Source: Gymnopus androsaceus JB14 (Eukaryota; Basidiomycota; Agaricomycetes; Agaricales; Omphalotaceae). Taken from it: 64,000 nucleotides of DNA. How positions within the stretch are numbered: position 1 is the first letter of the stretch; every line of letters begins with the position of its first letter. A program made the position numbers and the translations under genes. The notes under the pieces were generated by a model. The model saw only the letters and a list, made by a program, of their open reading frames with translations, had not been told where the DNA came from and did no database searches. Location of the stretch: positions 372,001 through 436,000 of the forward strand of contig ML769392.1 in NCBI GenBank assembly GCA_009733575.1, in the 5' to 3' direction. Shown in pieces: positions 45,101-55,347 of this stretch.

Positions 45101-45857
45101 TATAGGATGAGATTCGGGTAAGGAGAAAACGGGTTGAAGGTACCGCTCCTGGGATTTGAAAAAGTCCTCCTCGGCGTTGAGCATCGCTTCATATATGGTT
45201 CCATTCCGAGCACCAATGAGGATTTCGCGCGTGGATGTGGGCTGAGAATTCGACAGCATCGCAGCTTTATTCCAAGCAATGCTCTCTATGACCATTTTAA
45301 ATGTTTTCAGTGGACGAGGCTTTTTCCATGTTCGGTACAGGTACCAGTTCTGTCCTTGCGTAGAAGTGATGATGATGTGCTTGCCGGAGGGGTCCATAAA
45401 GAGTTTGTACAACGTCATTTCATTCTGCTTGCTGACTGGGATTGGTATGCGAATAACCTGCGTTGCGTGCGCCAGTTCAATCAAAATGAGGACGTTGGAA
45501 GCTAGCCCCATGACAAGCATGTCGGAGCAGACAACGAGAGAAATGAGAGGAGCATTAATTGCACATTGGACTTGACCGAGGTCGAATATGGGAGACTGCG
45601 GCGCTCCTGCATCTGGTGCTTCCTAATTAACGCGTCTGGTCGGTGACAAATTTCAGTTAATACAGGAAAATTACGCACTGGGTCTAGATCAAGGATGTCC
45701 TCTGGCTGTGAAGGTTCAAAGCCCTCGTACTGTAGCCCACTGCTCTGCAAAGAAGCCCCATGTACTGCGGGTACAGCGGTGGAATGTTCGACGTCTATGG
45801 GGGCAATCAAAAATAATAGGAGAAGGAGAACTTTGAAGATTTACAGTCGTCAAACAT
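42114..45857 (-). CDS. VPS18: VPS18/Pep3, core subunit of HOPS and CORVET tethers
   Basis: Endosome/vacuole tether scaffold with N-terminal beta propeller, alpha solenoid and RING. Exon 1 MFDD is spliced to YVEHSTAVPAVHGASL. Propeller: EAPDAGAPQSPIFDLGQVQ, VVCSDMLVMGLASNVLILIE, FMDPSGKHIIITSTQGQNWY, EILIGARNGTIYEA, TAPGIYHGNLNFEST. Then RPGEEVRGITADPVRKTYWV. Solenoid: CYAQCSVSFEEVVLKFLDVN, YGVIGDSERVVEHWI-like region, PCVHIYSKMGLYENSVDLAL. RING: CSVCGQLLLTRQFYVFPCRH, DFHADCLISL and SSCPLCE. Terminus EGEVDTTWTL. One apparent +1 shift near 44728 between GIYHGNLNFES and FIDAADVLPYS. About seven introns. Confidence 0.93.
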
Positions 45858-46272
45858 GAGAGTAAATGTAGCGGTACGGTCCCCCGAGCTAGGGTAACAA
45901 TTCAAGTTGTGGTGGTGAAGTGCTTAGCCGCTCGTCAAGACTTAAGCGCCATTACGTGAATCGCTTTAACCGGCTTTCCCGCGGCCCGCCGCCTCCTTCT
46001 GACTTCGAGCCAACTTCGAGATTCAAGCTTCAAACTCAGGTAGCTGCTTATAGTCTGGTAAGTGAGGTGTATATCCTGGCCGAAAATTCATCTGATAAGT
46101 ATTCGGTTTGTCAGTCAGTTTCCCATTTTTATCCGATGACCGTTCCTCAACTAGTACTAGCACTCTCATCTCTCGGCGATAAAAGGCGATCGCTGGAACT
46201 TTGCTTATCACTCAATCCCACAACGATATCTTTTAATTCGGTCAACTATCCTAGGCGAATCGATCGCCCATC
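45858..46272. promoter_or_regulatory. Divergent intergenic region, VPS18 / SHB17-like
   Basis: 415 nt between start codons. A purine/pyrimidine-mixed region with no recognised element. Confidence 0.4.
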
Positions 46273-47375
46273 ATGCCTCGTCCAATGCCTAGGCTCTTCG
46301 TCATTCGACACGGTAAGAAACAAATGGAACAAAACGCAACATATTAGTTCTCATCATATCCTTCCTGTAGGTGAGACCGAGTGGTCTCTGAATGGGTCAG
46401 TCTTCATTTGTTCATGAAAGATCGCTCATTATACAATGATTCTTGTCACAGGAGACATGTTAGTACTTTGACGCATCATCTATATATGGCACTCAAGAGA
46501 ATTCTAGACCGGTCGTAGCGATATCCCGCTTACTGCTAGAGGAGAAGAGCAAGTCAAAGAGAAGGCGCCCATTCTTGTCGGTGAAGGAAGACCTATTGAC
46601 CCCAAGAATCTGTGCACCGTTTTTGTTTCTCCTCGTCAACGTGCCCACAAGACTTTCCATCTGCTTTTTGGCCACACCGAGACTCCGAAACACATTTTGA
46701 CGGAGGATGTAAGAGAATGGGATTACGGTTCGAGTTTCGACGTCCTCCCGTTGCGCTGACTACTGAACCTTGCCGCTCTCCTGTGCTTCTAGGAGACTAC
46801 GAGGGCTTATTATCTTCAGAGATTAAAGCAAAGCGTTCAGATTGGGACATCTGGCGCGATGGGTATGCATGTTTGCTTTATATTGAATACATGCTCTTAT
46901 TGTTTTTCTGGACTCAGCTGTCCCGGAGGAGAGTCGGTAGAAGAGATGGAAAAGCGTGTCGACGGAATCATAGCCAGCGTATGCATCTTTCTTTCCTCAA
47001 CTCTGCCGCTTGTTTATTTCTCCGTGTAGGTGCGGGAATATCATAGACAGTATCACGAAGAGGGTTTGCATACCCGAGACGTTGCTATTGTCGCTCATGG
47101 ACATTTCAGGTCCATATTTTTGCTCTTCTTCTTCTGCATCGGTGCTAACGAGCCATTTCAAGCCGTGTGTTGATTGCCAGATGGATTGAATTTTCGTTGA
47201 GACTTGGTACTCATTTCAACGTCGAACCAGGAGGGGTAAGATCTTCTCTGAATCTACAGAGATTGTTTCAATGTTTGACTCACTCAAACATTAGGTGGCC
47301 GTTTTGAGCTATAATCATAATTCGCTAAAGGAGCCGGCTCTCAATGCTCTCAATCTGTATGCCGACCTTAGATGA
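46273..47375 (+). CDS. SHB17: Histidine-phosphatase family sugar bisphosphatase, SHB17-like
   Basis: Phosphoglycerate-mutase-fold enzyme; the closest characterised relative is sedoheptulose-1,7-bisphosphatase, which feeds riboneogenesis. Start MPRPMPRLFVIRHG. The catalytic block RHGETEWSLNGRHTGRSDIP is spread over four exons: ...CACG / GTGAG...AATGG / GAGACAT / ACCGG.... The third exon is only 7 nt (46452-46458), between introns of 56 and 49 nt. Later motifs: LCTVFVSPRQRAHKTFHLLF, EDVREWDYGDYEGLLSSEIK, WDIWRDGCPGGESVEEMEKR, VAIVAHGHFSRVLIARWI (second catalytic His), and SYNHNSLKEPALNALNLYAD. All GT-AG introns, full-length, no frame break. Confidence 0.92.
46452..46458 (+). other. 7-nt microexon of the SHB17-like gene
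   Basis: GAGACAT between acceptor ...gtcacag and donor gttagt. It completes Gly and supplies Arg-His of the NGRHTG motif. Confidence 0.85.
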
Positions 47376-47800
47376 ATGTTTGCTGCTAAAGTATTACAGT
47401 ATGTACTCTTTTTTTTCCTACTAAACTTGAAGATATGAGTTGATTCAACGATTTCTACTAGCTATAGCACATTAACTATACAGAGAGTAGTGTCTAGGAT
47501 ACTTTCTTAATACACTAGCTATCTACTTAGAAGGCCTCGACAATATTATAAATAATGAGTATGATTCCCCAAATTTTGCATTCTTATGGTACATCATATC
47601 CCTGCTACCGGTACATAGTATTCATGAATGAACGGTGCACTACATTCCGGCCTCCAGGTGGTCCGGAAGCAAATGGCGGCGCACTTACGCGACTCGAACG
47701 CGGCGCGCGCGTCTCTGCAAAATAGCCCGCACGTGGCAAGACACCCGTCTTCGTCCCGCCATCACTTTGCTTTTTTCACTCTTATATTTATCTTCCAATA
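47376..47800. other. Intergenic region, SHB17-like to coiled-coil gene
   Basis: 425 nt holding the 3' end of one gene and the promoter of the next. A GC-rich patch (about 47660-47720) is followed by a pyrimidine-rich tract just before the start at 47801. No RNA gene seen. Confidence 0.4.
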
Positions 47801-50800
47801 ATGTCTGAAGCTGATGTGCAGAGCACGGCTTCTGCCTCCGACAAGGACCTCGAGTATGTGGCTGGAAATCCAAATGAGACAGAAACGACTACAGAAGGTA
47901 AGAAAACTTAGTTTAAAGCATGGAAAACACGAGGCTTCATGACGACTATCTTTTGGTTGTAATATAGCTCCTGCGGATAGCTTGATGTCTGCACAAGCTG
48001 ACCCAACTGCAGAACCGACTGGAACGACAAAAGAGCACACAGAAAATGGTTCAGGGCATCCAGACATCCCTGCTGAAGTTCCTGTTCCCGTCCACACAAC
48101 GACAGAGCCAACCAAGGAAGCAGAAAAGGATGAAGCTGCTGCTGCTAAACCCAAAGGCAAGACCAATGGCTCAGCAGCAACGAACACCGTGAAGAAGGTG
48201 AGTAGCGCAACGTGTTTGATGTAGATAACACTTGACGTGACTTTCATTTTAGATCCTCAACTCGGGCACCTTTTCCAAGGCTCCCCCCGCTAAAGCACCC
48301 TTGTCTTCATCCACTACAAAGCCTGCTGCTACTAGCACTTTGAGAAAATCGACTAGTGCTTCAGCTGTGAGCAGCGCAACTGCTAAACCAACGATGTCCA
48401 AACCTGCCGCACACCCTGCATCTAGTGCAGCTTCAGCTAGACGTGCTTCTCTGGCCCCTTCATCTAAACCTGCAGCTACCCGAACGCCATTGTCTTCCTC
48501 AGTTAGTGGGAAGCCTACGGTTGCTCCTTCTGCAGCATCGGCTACACGTACCTCCGTTGCATCACCGACGAATGGTGACGCTAAGGCTACTTCTGCTCGA
48601 CCGAAAGCCTCAGTGTCCGACCTTGCTGCGAAGCGCTCCTCCATAACCTCCCGCCAAAGTCTTTCCTCGTCTACCGCCACTAAACCTGTTACTACTGCTG
48701 GTGCACCTGCTCCCAAGGCAGCTCCGAGGACTGGCGCGACCTCTCAAACCAAGCCATCCAAGTCATCACCATCTATCTCATCCATTCGGGAGGTGCGAGG
48801 TGAGGATGGTAAAGTAGTCGAAGAGCTACAGAACAAGGTACATTATTATCGCGGTTTATACTCAGAGACTAATTTCATCGTTTTATAGCTTAAAGACAGC
48901 GAGAAGGCACTCAAAGCTAAAGAGGACAGCGTAGCGAATCTTGAATCGCAGGTGGCGTCACTTGAAGCTTCTCTCGAAGCGGCGAAGCGCGATGTTGAGG
49001 CGAAAGCCACTCTCGCGACGGAGCTGGAGGAATCCAAGACGGCTTTAGAAAGCCAATTGAAGGAAGCTCAAGAGTCTATTCCGAAAATACAATCTGAACA
49101 AGAAGATGCTATTTCACGCCTTACTGCCGTCCAGGGAGAGGTGTGTTTGTAGTTCGTATTGCTTTTCTTTTTTTCTCAGTGAAGAAATGTAGCTCGAGGA
49201 TTCCCGCTCTTCTCTTGTAACACAGAAGGAGCTTGTGCAGACCTTCCAGCTGCAGATTCAGGCCTTGGATGACGAATTGGCGCCTCTCAGAGAGAATCTC
49301 GAGGGTTTGAAGGCCAATTCCGAGGCCTCTGCTGCTGCTTCCGTCGAGCATGAGGCACTACTCAAAGCTCAAGCAGATTTCGCTACCATTCAGGAGGAAA
49401 TCACCGCACTCCAGGCCTCACATACTGCCGCATTAGAAGAAGCTTCAAGCAAAGTCAAAGGTCTCGAGGAAGAGTTGAAGGAGAAGACCAGTACTCTGGA
49501 TGCTCTTTCAGCCCAGATTGCGGAGTTGAAAACCGAGAAGGAAGAGACCGCGAATAAAGTTTCTGAGCTCGAAATTGAGATTTTAGAGTTGAAGGAAGGC
49601 CAGGAATCTGCTGAAGAAGAACATTCATCTGCTGCACAAAAGACGAAAGCTCTTGAGGATGAGTTGGCGACCGCAATTGCTGCGACTCAAAAGGTTCTTG
49701 TTCTTTTCTTTATAAGTAATGACCTATGCTTGATATTTGTTCTAGGCTATCGACGACGCTAAAGCCAAAGAAACGGAGTTCGCGTCACAGGCAGAAGGGA
49801 CCCAGAAAGCTCATGATGATGCGTTGCAGAAAGCTGCTGAAGCTCAGGCTGAAATTGTAGCGCAGCTTGAAGCACTCAAAGCGGAGCTTGCACAGGCTAA
49901 AGCGGATCATGACAGCGCCCAAGCTACTGCTACTGCCGCTACCGAAGCCCACTCTGCTGCTCTACAGAAAGCTGAAGAAGACCATTCTGCTGCTCTTCGG
50001 ACAGCTGAGGCCGAGGTACAAAGAATCACTTCCGAGCTCGAGGTATGGTTTGTCGACCCCATTGATTGAATTGGTCTGAAATATCTCTTCAGGGCCAAGA
50101 AGCACAGTATAACGCCAAAGTTGACGCTGTGAAGAAGAACATAACCAGTTGCTCGAAGAGGCTTTCCAGCGAGCCAAGGTATGTCGTATCATATGTGAAT
50201 TCGGAAAATCTAGTTAATGGTAATAAATAGTCGGAAGCAGGAGATCTACACCAGCAGGATCTTGTAGATGTTCGCGAGAAATTCGATCAAACCACTGCTC
50301 AGTTGAAGGCCAATCACGATTCCACGCTAGAAGGCCTACGTGCTGAACACGCCGAGATTCTTGAAGCACAGACCAAGAATTTCGAGAAACAGATTAACAT
50401 GGTGAGGTATCTTCTTTACCTTTTGTCCTCATCTTTTTTCTGATGCGTTTCGGTCGGTAAAAAGTTGTCTCTCGAGCTGAAGGCCACACAGGACGATCTA
50501 GCGAAATCCAAAGCTGCACTTCAAAAATCAGCCGTGGACGTCGAAACCCTAACATCTCAGAGGGATGAGGCTCTTGCGTCTAAAGAGGCATCTTCAGATC
50601 CATCACCAGAGCTGAGTGCGGAGATTACCCGTTTGGCACAAGAACTTTCAAATACGAAAGACGATGTATGTGTTTTTCCCCTCATATTCTTCGCGAAGGG
50701 GAACCGAGTGGTGATGTAGTCCATTGTCCGCCTCACATCCCATTCTTTCTGCCTCTTTACATTGCGCTAATCATCCACCTTAGCTTTCTGCCGTCACGGA

Positions 50801-51497
50801 GCAGCTGGCCATAACCAAGGAGTCAATCTCGTCAATGTCTGACAATCATATCATAGAACTGGAAGAGGCCGCCAAGGCTCGGACTGAACAAGCTACGAAG
50901 CTTCGCTCCGAGCACGATGCAGAGGTCTCATCACTCGTCACCGAAAAATCAGAGCTGTTGATGAAAATATCTGATTTGGAAGGGGAACTGGCTACCGTCA
51001 AAGCCACACTCGAAGCCGAGCCTGTTCCCAAGAGCAATGGATCAGTGGCACCGCAGTCTCCTGGCATCACTGCGGAAGACTTGCAGCGGTTGCATGTGGC
51101 CCATAATCTTAAGCTAGAGGACATGGTAGCAGCCCACGAGAAGGAAATGAAGTTGCTCAGAGAGGAGCGAGATGAAATTTTGGAACGAGTCCACCAGGCT
51201 GAAGAAAGTGCTCGGCATAAAGGCATGGAGCTTCACCTTCTTGAGACAGAATCTAACGAAAATCAAGAGGAGATCACTCGGTATGTCCAATTCTTTGGTC
51301 TAAAAGGTTTTATTGGGAGTATGATCGCACTGGTTGCGATTTACGCATTCGTTTAATTTTCTTTTTTTTGATCTATAATAATCTCAAAGTATAATCTTAT
51401 TAACTTTTATTGTTTATCAAGCCTCAAAGAATACATCGAGACTCTGTCCGAAGATATGAAGAAACTCAAGGAGAGCCCGGACGCTATCGCGGCTTGA
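47801..51497 (+). CDS. Long Ala/Glu-rich coiled-coil protein of unknown function
   Basis: Start MSEADVQSTASASDKDLEYV. Residues ~1-290 are disordered and Ser/Ala/Thr/Pro/Lys-rich with many short basic patches (SASARRASLAPSSKPAATR), ending SSPSISSIREVRGEDGKVVE. From there to the end it is almost continuous heptad coiled coil (SQVASLEASLEAAKRDVEAK, LQIQALDDELAPLRENLEGL, IVAQLEALKAELAQAKADHD). Terminus LKEYIETLSEDMKKLKESPD then AIAA-stop. About ten introns of ~50 nt. One frame step (-1 or +2) is needed near 50130 to continue into HNQLLEEAFQRAK. The layout, a basic disordered head then long coiled coil, resembles microtubule- or Golgi-associated tethers, but no specific family is recognised. Confidence 0.8.
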
Positions 51498-52190
51498 GCC
51501 AAGCGCAGCATCATCCTCGCGACTACCTGGCGACTGTTCGTACTGCTACAACGTTTACTATGGACCTCGTACCACCGTCTGTGGAGCTTAAATTAATGCG
51601 CTATACAAAGGCTTGGATTCGACTACCTATGCATTTCTATTTCTGATATCACGCTACTTAACATAGCAATGTTCATACCCTCTCCCACAATTCACACTAT
51701 TAGTATCGTATTAATTCTTTGGGTGACTGCTCGAGGAGACCAAACTCCGTGGAACAACCTACATGCACCGCCAGACAATATTGCCTTTCGAGCGCTGTTG
51801 GAGGGCGCGTTAACAAGGGCAGGGTTATTCAGAGTAAGTTATTTGAACAGCCTCAACCCCACTCAACCCCAGAGTAAACTATGGACGTCAAATTGGTGGC
51901 CATGCAGGAAATACCTCAGCTCTACTGGACCTTTGCGTAGAATCCAACAAGTGAATCTTTGCAGTTGCTGTTAGGAGGAAAAATTGAGTAAAAGCTGAGA
52001 CTATATAGTATCCAGTACCCCCCAAAGCGGGAGGCCGTTTACCGCGCGCTTAAGCGCTTAACACCGATAGCTGTCACCCCAACGCAAACAAAATCGTCCG
52101 ATATTTGCCGCCCAACTCTTTCCTTTCTTACTCCCATCTCCTCCCTTCTTGTTTCTTGTTTCCCCTCCTTCACGGTTATTGTTCTTTACG
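51498..52190. other. Intergenic region upstream of YHM2
   Basis: About 690 nt. A plus-strand frame at 51669-51974 begins with a signal-peptide-like stretch but has no other support. A CT-rich tract (52110-52175) just before the YHM2 start is typical of a strongly expressed fungal gene promoter. Confidence 0.4.
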
Positions 52191-53662
52191 ATGGCAATCC
52201 AAAAAGAACCTGGTCAAAAGGGCGTCAACTGGTCCAACATTGCTGTCGGTAAGCGCGTCTGAATCTGTCGTTTGACCACCTACTCCAACTGACACGTCTC
52301 TACAGGTGCTATAATGAACATGGTGCTTAGATTTCACGCGTCTTATAAGTTAGCTTGCTGATTATTTTACATGTGTTCCTTCTCTTGGTGTCATAGTTTG
52401 TGAGTGAAAGAGTTTTCAACACTTATTTCATAGCTAAAGACGTTTCTCTGTAGGAGGCAAGCATTTTTTTCCTAGCTATTTACGGGCCAATTTTACCAAT
52501 TGCCTTTCTCAGGTCACCACCCTCGGACAACCGCTGGAGGTCCTCAAGACGCAGATGGCTGCTAACAGGTCTCAATCGATGTGGCAGGCTTGCAAAACTG
52601 TCTGGTCTCGGGGAGGTGTTGCTGGCTTATATCAGGGCTTAATTCCATGGGTGCGTACTATGTAAATGTATCCACTCTCAATCTAATATCCTATTAGGCT
52701 TGGATTGAGGCTTCAACGAAAGGAGGAGTGCTCATGTTCACAGCTTCCGAAGTTGAAACCCATACCCTGTCTATGGGCGTAAGCCCTGGCTTTGCTGGAC
52801 TTTTGGGTGGAATGACTGGAGGTGTCGCGCAAGCTTATGCTACAATGGGTAAGTTTTCAATGGCATATTTTCCTCCTTCCTTCACCCTCGTTCCATCGAC
52901 TTATCGTAGTCGTCCTTTGCGAATGTTCTCATCTTCTCTCAGCTTACTATTGTACCATGAATAGGATTCACAACGTGTATGAAGACCGCTGAAATTACCC
53001 GTCACAAAACGGCTGCTACAGGCGTTAAGCCGCCTTCGACCTGGGCACTCTTTGCCGAGATATACCGCAAGGAAGGTCTCGCAGGCGTGAACAAGGGTGT
53101 CAATGCGGTCGCCGTCCGTCAATGTACGAATTGGGGTTCTAGGTTCGTCTTGTTCTTTTTCACAAGCTTCCGTTGTTATGCTCATAGTTGCACTTGCACA
53201 GAATGGGATTCGCCCGTTTGGCGGAAACAAGCATCCGAAAACTTCGGGGAAAGACTGAGGACGATAAACTAGGTGCAATGGACAAAATCTTGGCTTCATC
53301 AATAGGCGGTGCTCTAGCAACATGGAATCAACCTATAGAAGTCATTCGAGTTGAAGTGAGTTTCCGCTTCTCCCACAGAGATTTTGCTAATCTTTCCTCA
53401 AGATGCAATCAATGGCCAAAAATGCTGCTGCCAATGTTAACCGACCTGCTAAACTTACTATCTGGAATACTTTGACGTTCATTTACAAGGAAAACGGAAT
53501 TAAAGGTCTTTATAGAGGAGTTACACCTCGTATTGGCCTTGGTATCTGGCAAACTGTTTGTATGGTCTCTTTCGCGGACTATGTCAAGGCTTGGTATGTT
53601 TCTAAAGTTGTTTTTTGCGTGTGCCCAAGCTAATCGCTACTAATAGGGTCAAGGGCCAGTAG
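52191..53662 (+). CDS. YHM2: Mitochondrial citrate/2-oxoglutarate carrier YHM2
   Basis: Inner-membrane carrier exchanging citrate for oxoglutarate, linked to cytosolic NADPH supply and, in yeast, mitochondrial DNA maintenance. Start [20 protein letters not shown]. Carrier repeats: [164 protein letters not shown]. Exon 2 is 17 nt (52306-52322). Joining AIMNM to VTTLGQ with the conserved Phe/Ser-Glu between them needs two 3-nt exons, TTT (52397-52399) and GAG (52454-52456). No frame break. Confidence 0.95.
52397..52456 (+). other. Two predicted 3-nt microexons of YHM2
   Basis: TTT (52397-52399) sits between acceptor gtcatag and a perfect donor gtgagt; GAG (52454-52456) sits between acceptor ctgtag and a GC-type donor gcaagc. 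The introns so defined are 74, 54 and 56 nt, all normal here; without them there would be one 190-nt intron and the conserved Glu would be lost. Confidence 0.65.
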
Positions 53663-54250
53663 GAACTGGGTTCATTCGTTCGCTTTTACATACATAGAGT
53701 TGTATCTTATTCTTCGTCTATTCTTCTGCGGTATACATAATATAATGCTTCGTTGCTGCTTCCTGTTCCTGCTTCTGATATTATTGCCGATTCAGAAGAT
53801 ACATACTTTTTTTTTGCAAAGTTTCGCCATATAATTATTCCGAGGAAGACATCACCTGCCTTTCCCCCGTGAAATGGACCTTCACCGGTACACTTCTGGG
53901 GCGTGAACACTTCGGCCATGCAGGCAAATGCTTTTGTCAATCGTGAAAGGTACCATGACACCGGGATTACTATGGAAAGGATATGGAGAAATATTATCCA
54001 CCATTCAAGAATCAAAGGCAAACGGCGAGTAAGTACTTTAGTTACTTACTTAATTGAATCCTCCTGAGGCTTGTGGGCTACTCAATAGCTTTGAGGTGGC
54101 CCAGGGTAAACGCCAAACAGTTGAAAGACAAGGAACAGACGAGTCCGAGATCGTTTAGAGCGGCCATACTTCGTATTCATATCCGGTATGTTGATTGATC
54201 CGAACCGAGTTGTGGGGGAAGATATCTGTACATCTCAGACAACGACATCC
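53663..54250. other. Intergenic region, YHM2 to Mpv17-like gene
   Basis: 588 nt. On the minus strand, 54021-53707, is an open frame of about 104 codons with a hydrophobic segment (WIIFLHILSIVIPVSWYL) and later MAEVFTPQKCTGEGPFHGGK. It has no convincing ATG exon and no recognised family; it may be a small membrane-protein gene convergent with YHM2. Otherwise 3' UTR and promoter sequence. Confidence 0.3.
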
Positions 54251-55156
54251 ATGAGTTCTTCAGTGGTAGGAAACGGTCCTCATCCCCTTCTTGCCAAATA
54301 CCTTGCGTCACTTGCCACTCATCCTCTGCGAACGAAAGCGATAACTACAGGTATAAGATGTGAAGTCTGCACCGCCGTACTTACCGTGCTAAAACCTTTT
54401 GCAGCATTGCTATGCTTTCTACAAGAGGTTCTTGGGAGCAATTTAGCTGGCGTGCCAGCTAAGAGAGTTCCAAAAGATTACCCATTTCTCTTCAAATTAC
54501 TCGCGAGTTCACACATCGACACCAAGGCGTTGAAGATGGCAATATACGGCTTCCTCGTCTCAGCCCCCCTTAGCCATTTCCTTGTCGGGGCTCTTCAGAA
54601 AGCGTTCGCGGGTAAAACTGGAACAGGAGCGAGGGTTTTACAAATCTTAACGAGCAACCTGCTCATTTCCCCGATCCAAGCATCAGGTGTGTTCAACTTT
54701 ATTTAAAATCCTGCTTCGAATCTTATTTATATCGTGACGCAGCGTACCTGGCTTCCATGGCTATCATTAGTGGTGCCAAATCCACGACCGATGTTGTCAA
54801 AACCATCCAAGCTGGGTTCTGGTCTGTGATCAGGGTGTCATGGATTGTCTCCCCATTGTCAATGACAATTGCTCAGAACTATCTCCCACTGCATGTGAGC
54901 TCCAGCCTTGTTTCTTCGTTCTCAACTTGATATACTTTTTGCTTGTAGCTCTGGGTTCCTTTCTTCAATTCAGTTCAGTTCTTGCTTGGAGTGAGCGTTG
55001 TCTGCTGCAGTCGCTGAACACATTCTAACCCAATTCCAGACATATTTCAACTTCAAGGTTAAGAAGCTTCGCTTGCAGAAAGAGAAGGAGGAACGCGACA
55101 AAGATCGGGAGGTAGAACTGCCCCCGCGGACAGGCCTTGGGCCAGTATCTGATTGA
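54251..55156 (+). CDS. Mpv17/PMP22-family membrane protein
   Basis: Small four-helix protein of peroxisomal or inner mitochondrial membranes; channel or carrier role in the family. Start MSSSVVGNGPHPLLAKYLAS, then LATHPLRTKAITTALLCFLQ (splice at ACAG), SSHIDTKALKMAIYGFLVSA, PLSHFLVGALQKAF, QILTSNLLISPIQAS, AYLASMAIISGAKSTTDVVK, TIQAGFWSVIRVSWIVSPLS and WVPFFNSVQFLLG, the C-terminal family signature WxPFxNxxQF. The last exon adds a charged tail (FKVKKLRLQKEKEERDKDRE) and ends TGLGPVSD. The tail sequence is repeated 190 nt downstream and could be spliced on as an alternative end. Confidence 0.88.
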
Positions 55157-55297
55157 GGAGGAAGTTACGTGGATCCAAAAAAAAATCGAAAAATTCCAAC
55201 AAAAAAAAACCTTGCGCATTTCTACGTTTCTACGCGTTCAGAATATAAATTAAGAACCTTCGCTTGCAGAAAGAGAAGGAGGAACGCGATAAAGACC
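55059..55297 (+). repeat. Direct duplication of the Mpv17-like C-terminal coding segment
   Basis: Copy 1 (55059-55106) encodes KKLRLQKEKEERDKD inside the last exon; copy 2 (55250-55297) encodes KNLRLQKEKEERDKDQ followed by a stop. The central 33 nt are nearly identical. Each contains a ttgcag acceptor-like site. Confidence 0.85.
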
Positions 55298-55347
55298 AGT
55301 AAAAGCGTACGATATCTATCGGATAAACGGTTGTACATCTGTGTGGA

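Noticed and set aside
48249..48716. Open Ala/Val/Glu-rich minus-strand frame of about 155 codons
   Set aside because: It mirrors the Ser/Ala/Thr-rich head of the coiled-coil gene; the plus-strand frame has introns and the start codon context.
51669..51974. Small secreted protein with a signal-peptide-like start
   Set aside because: Only a hydrophobic stretch supports it; the rest looks random, there is no intron or homology, and it lies in a promoter region.
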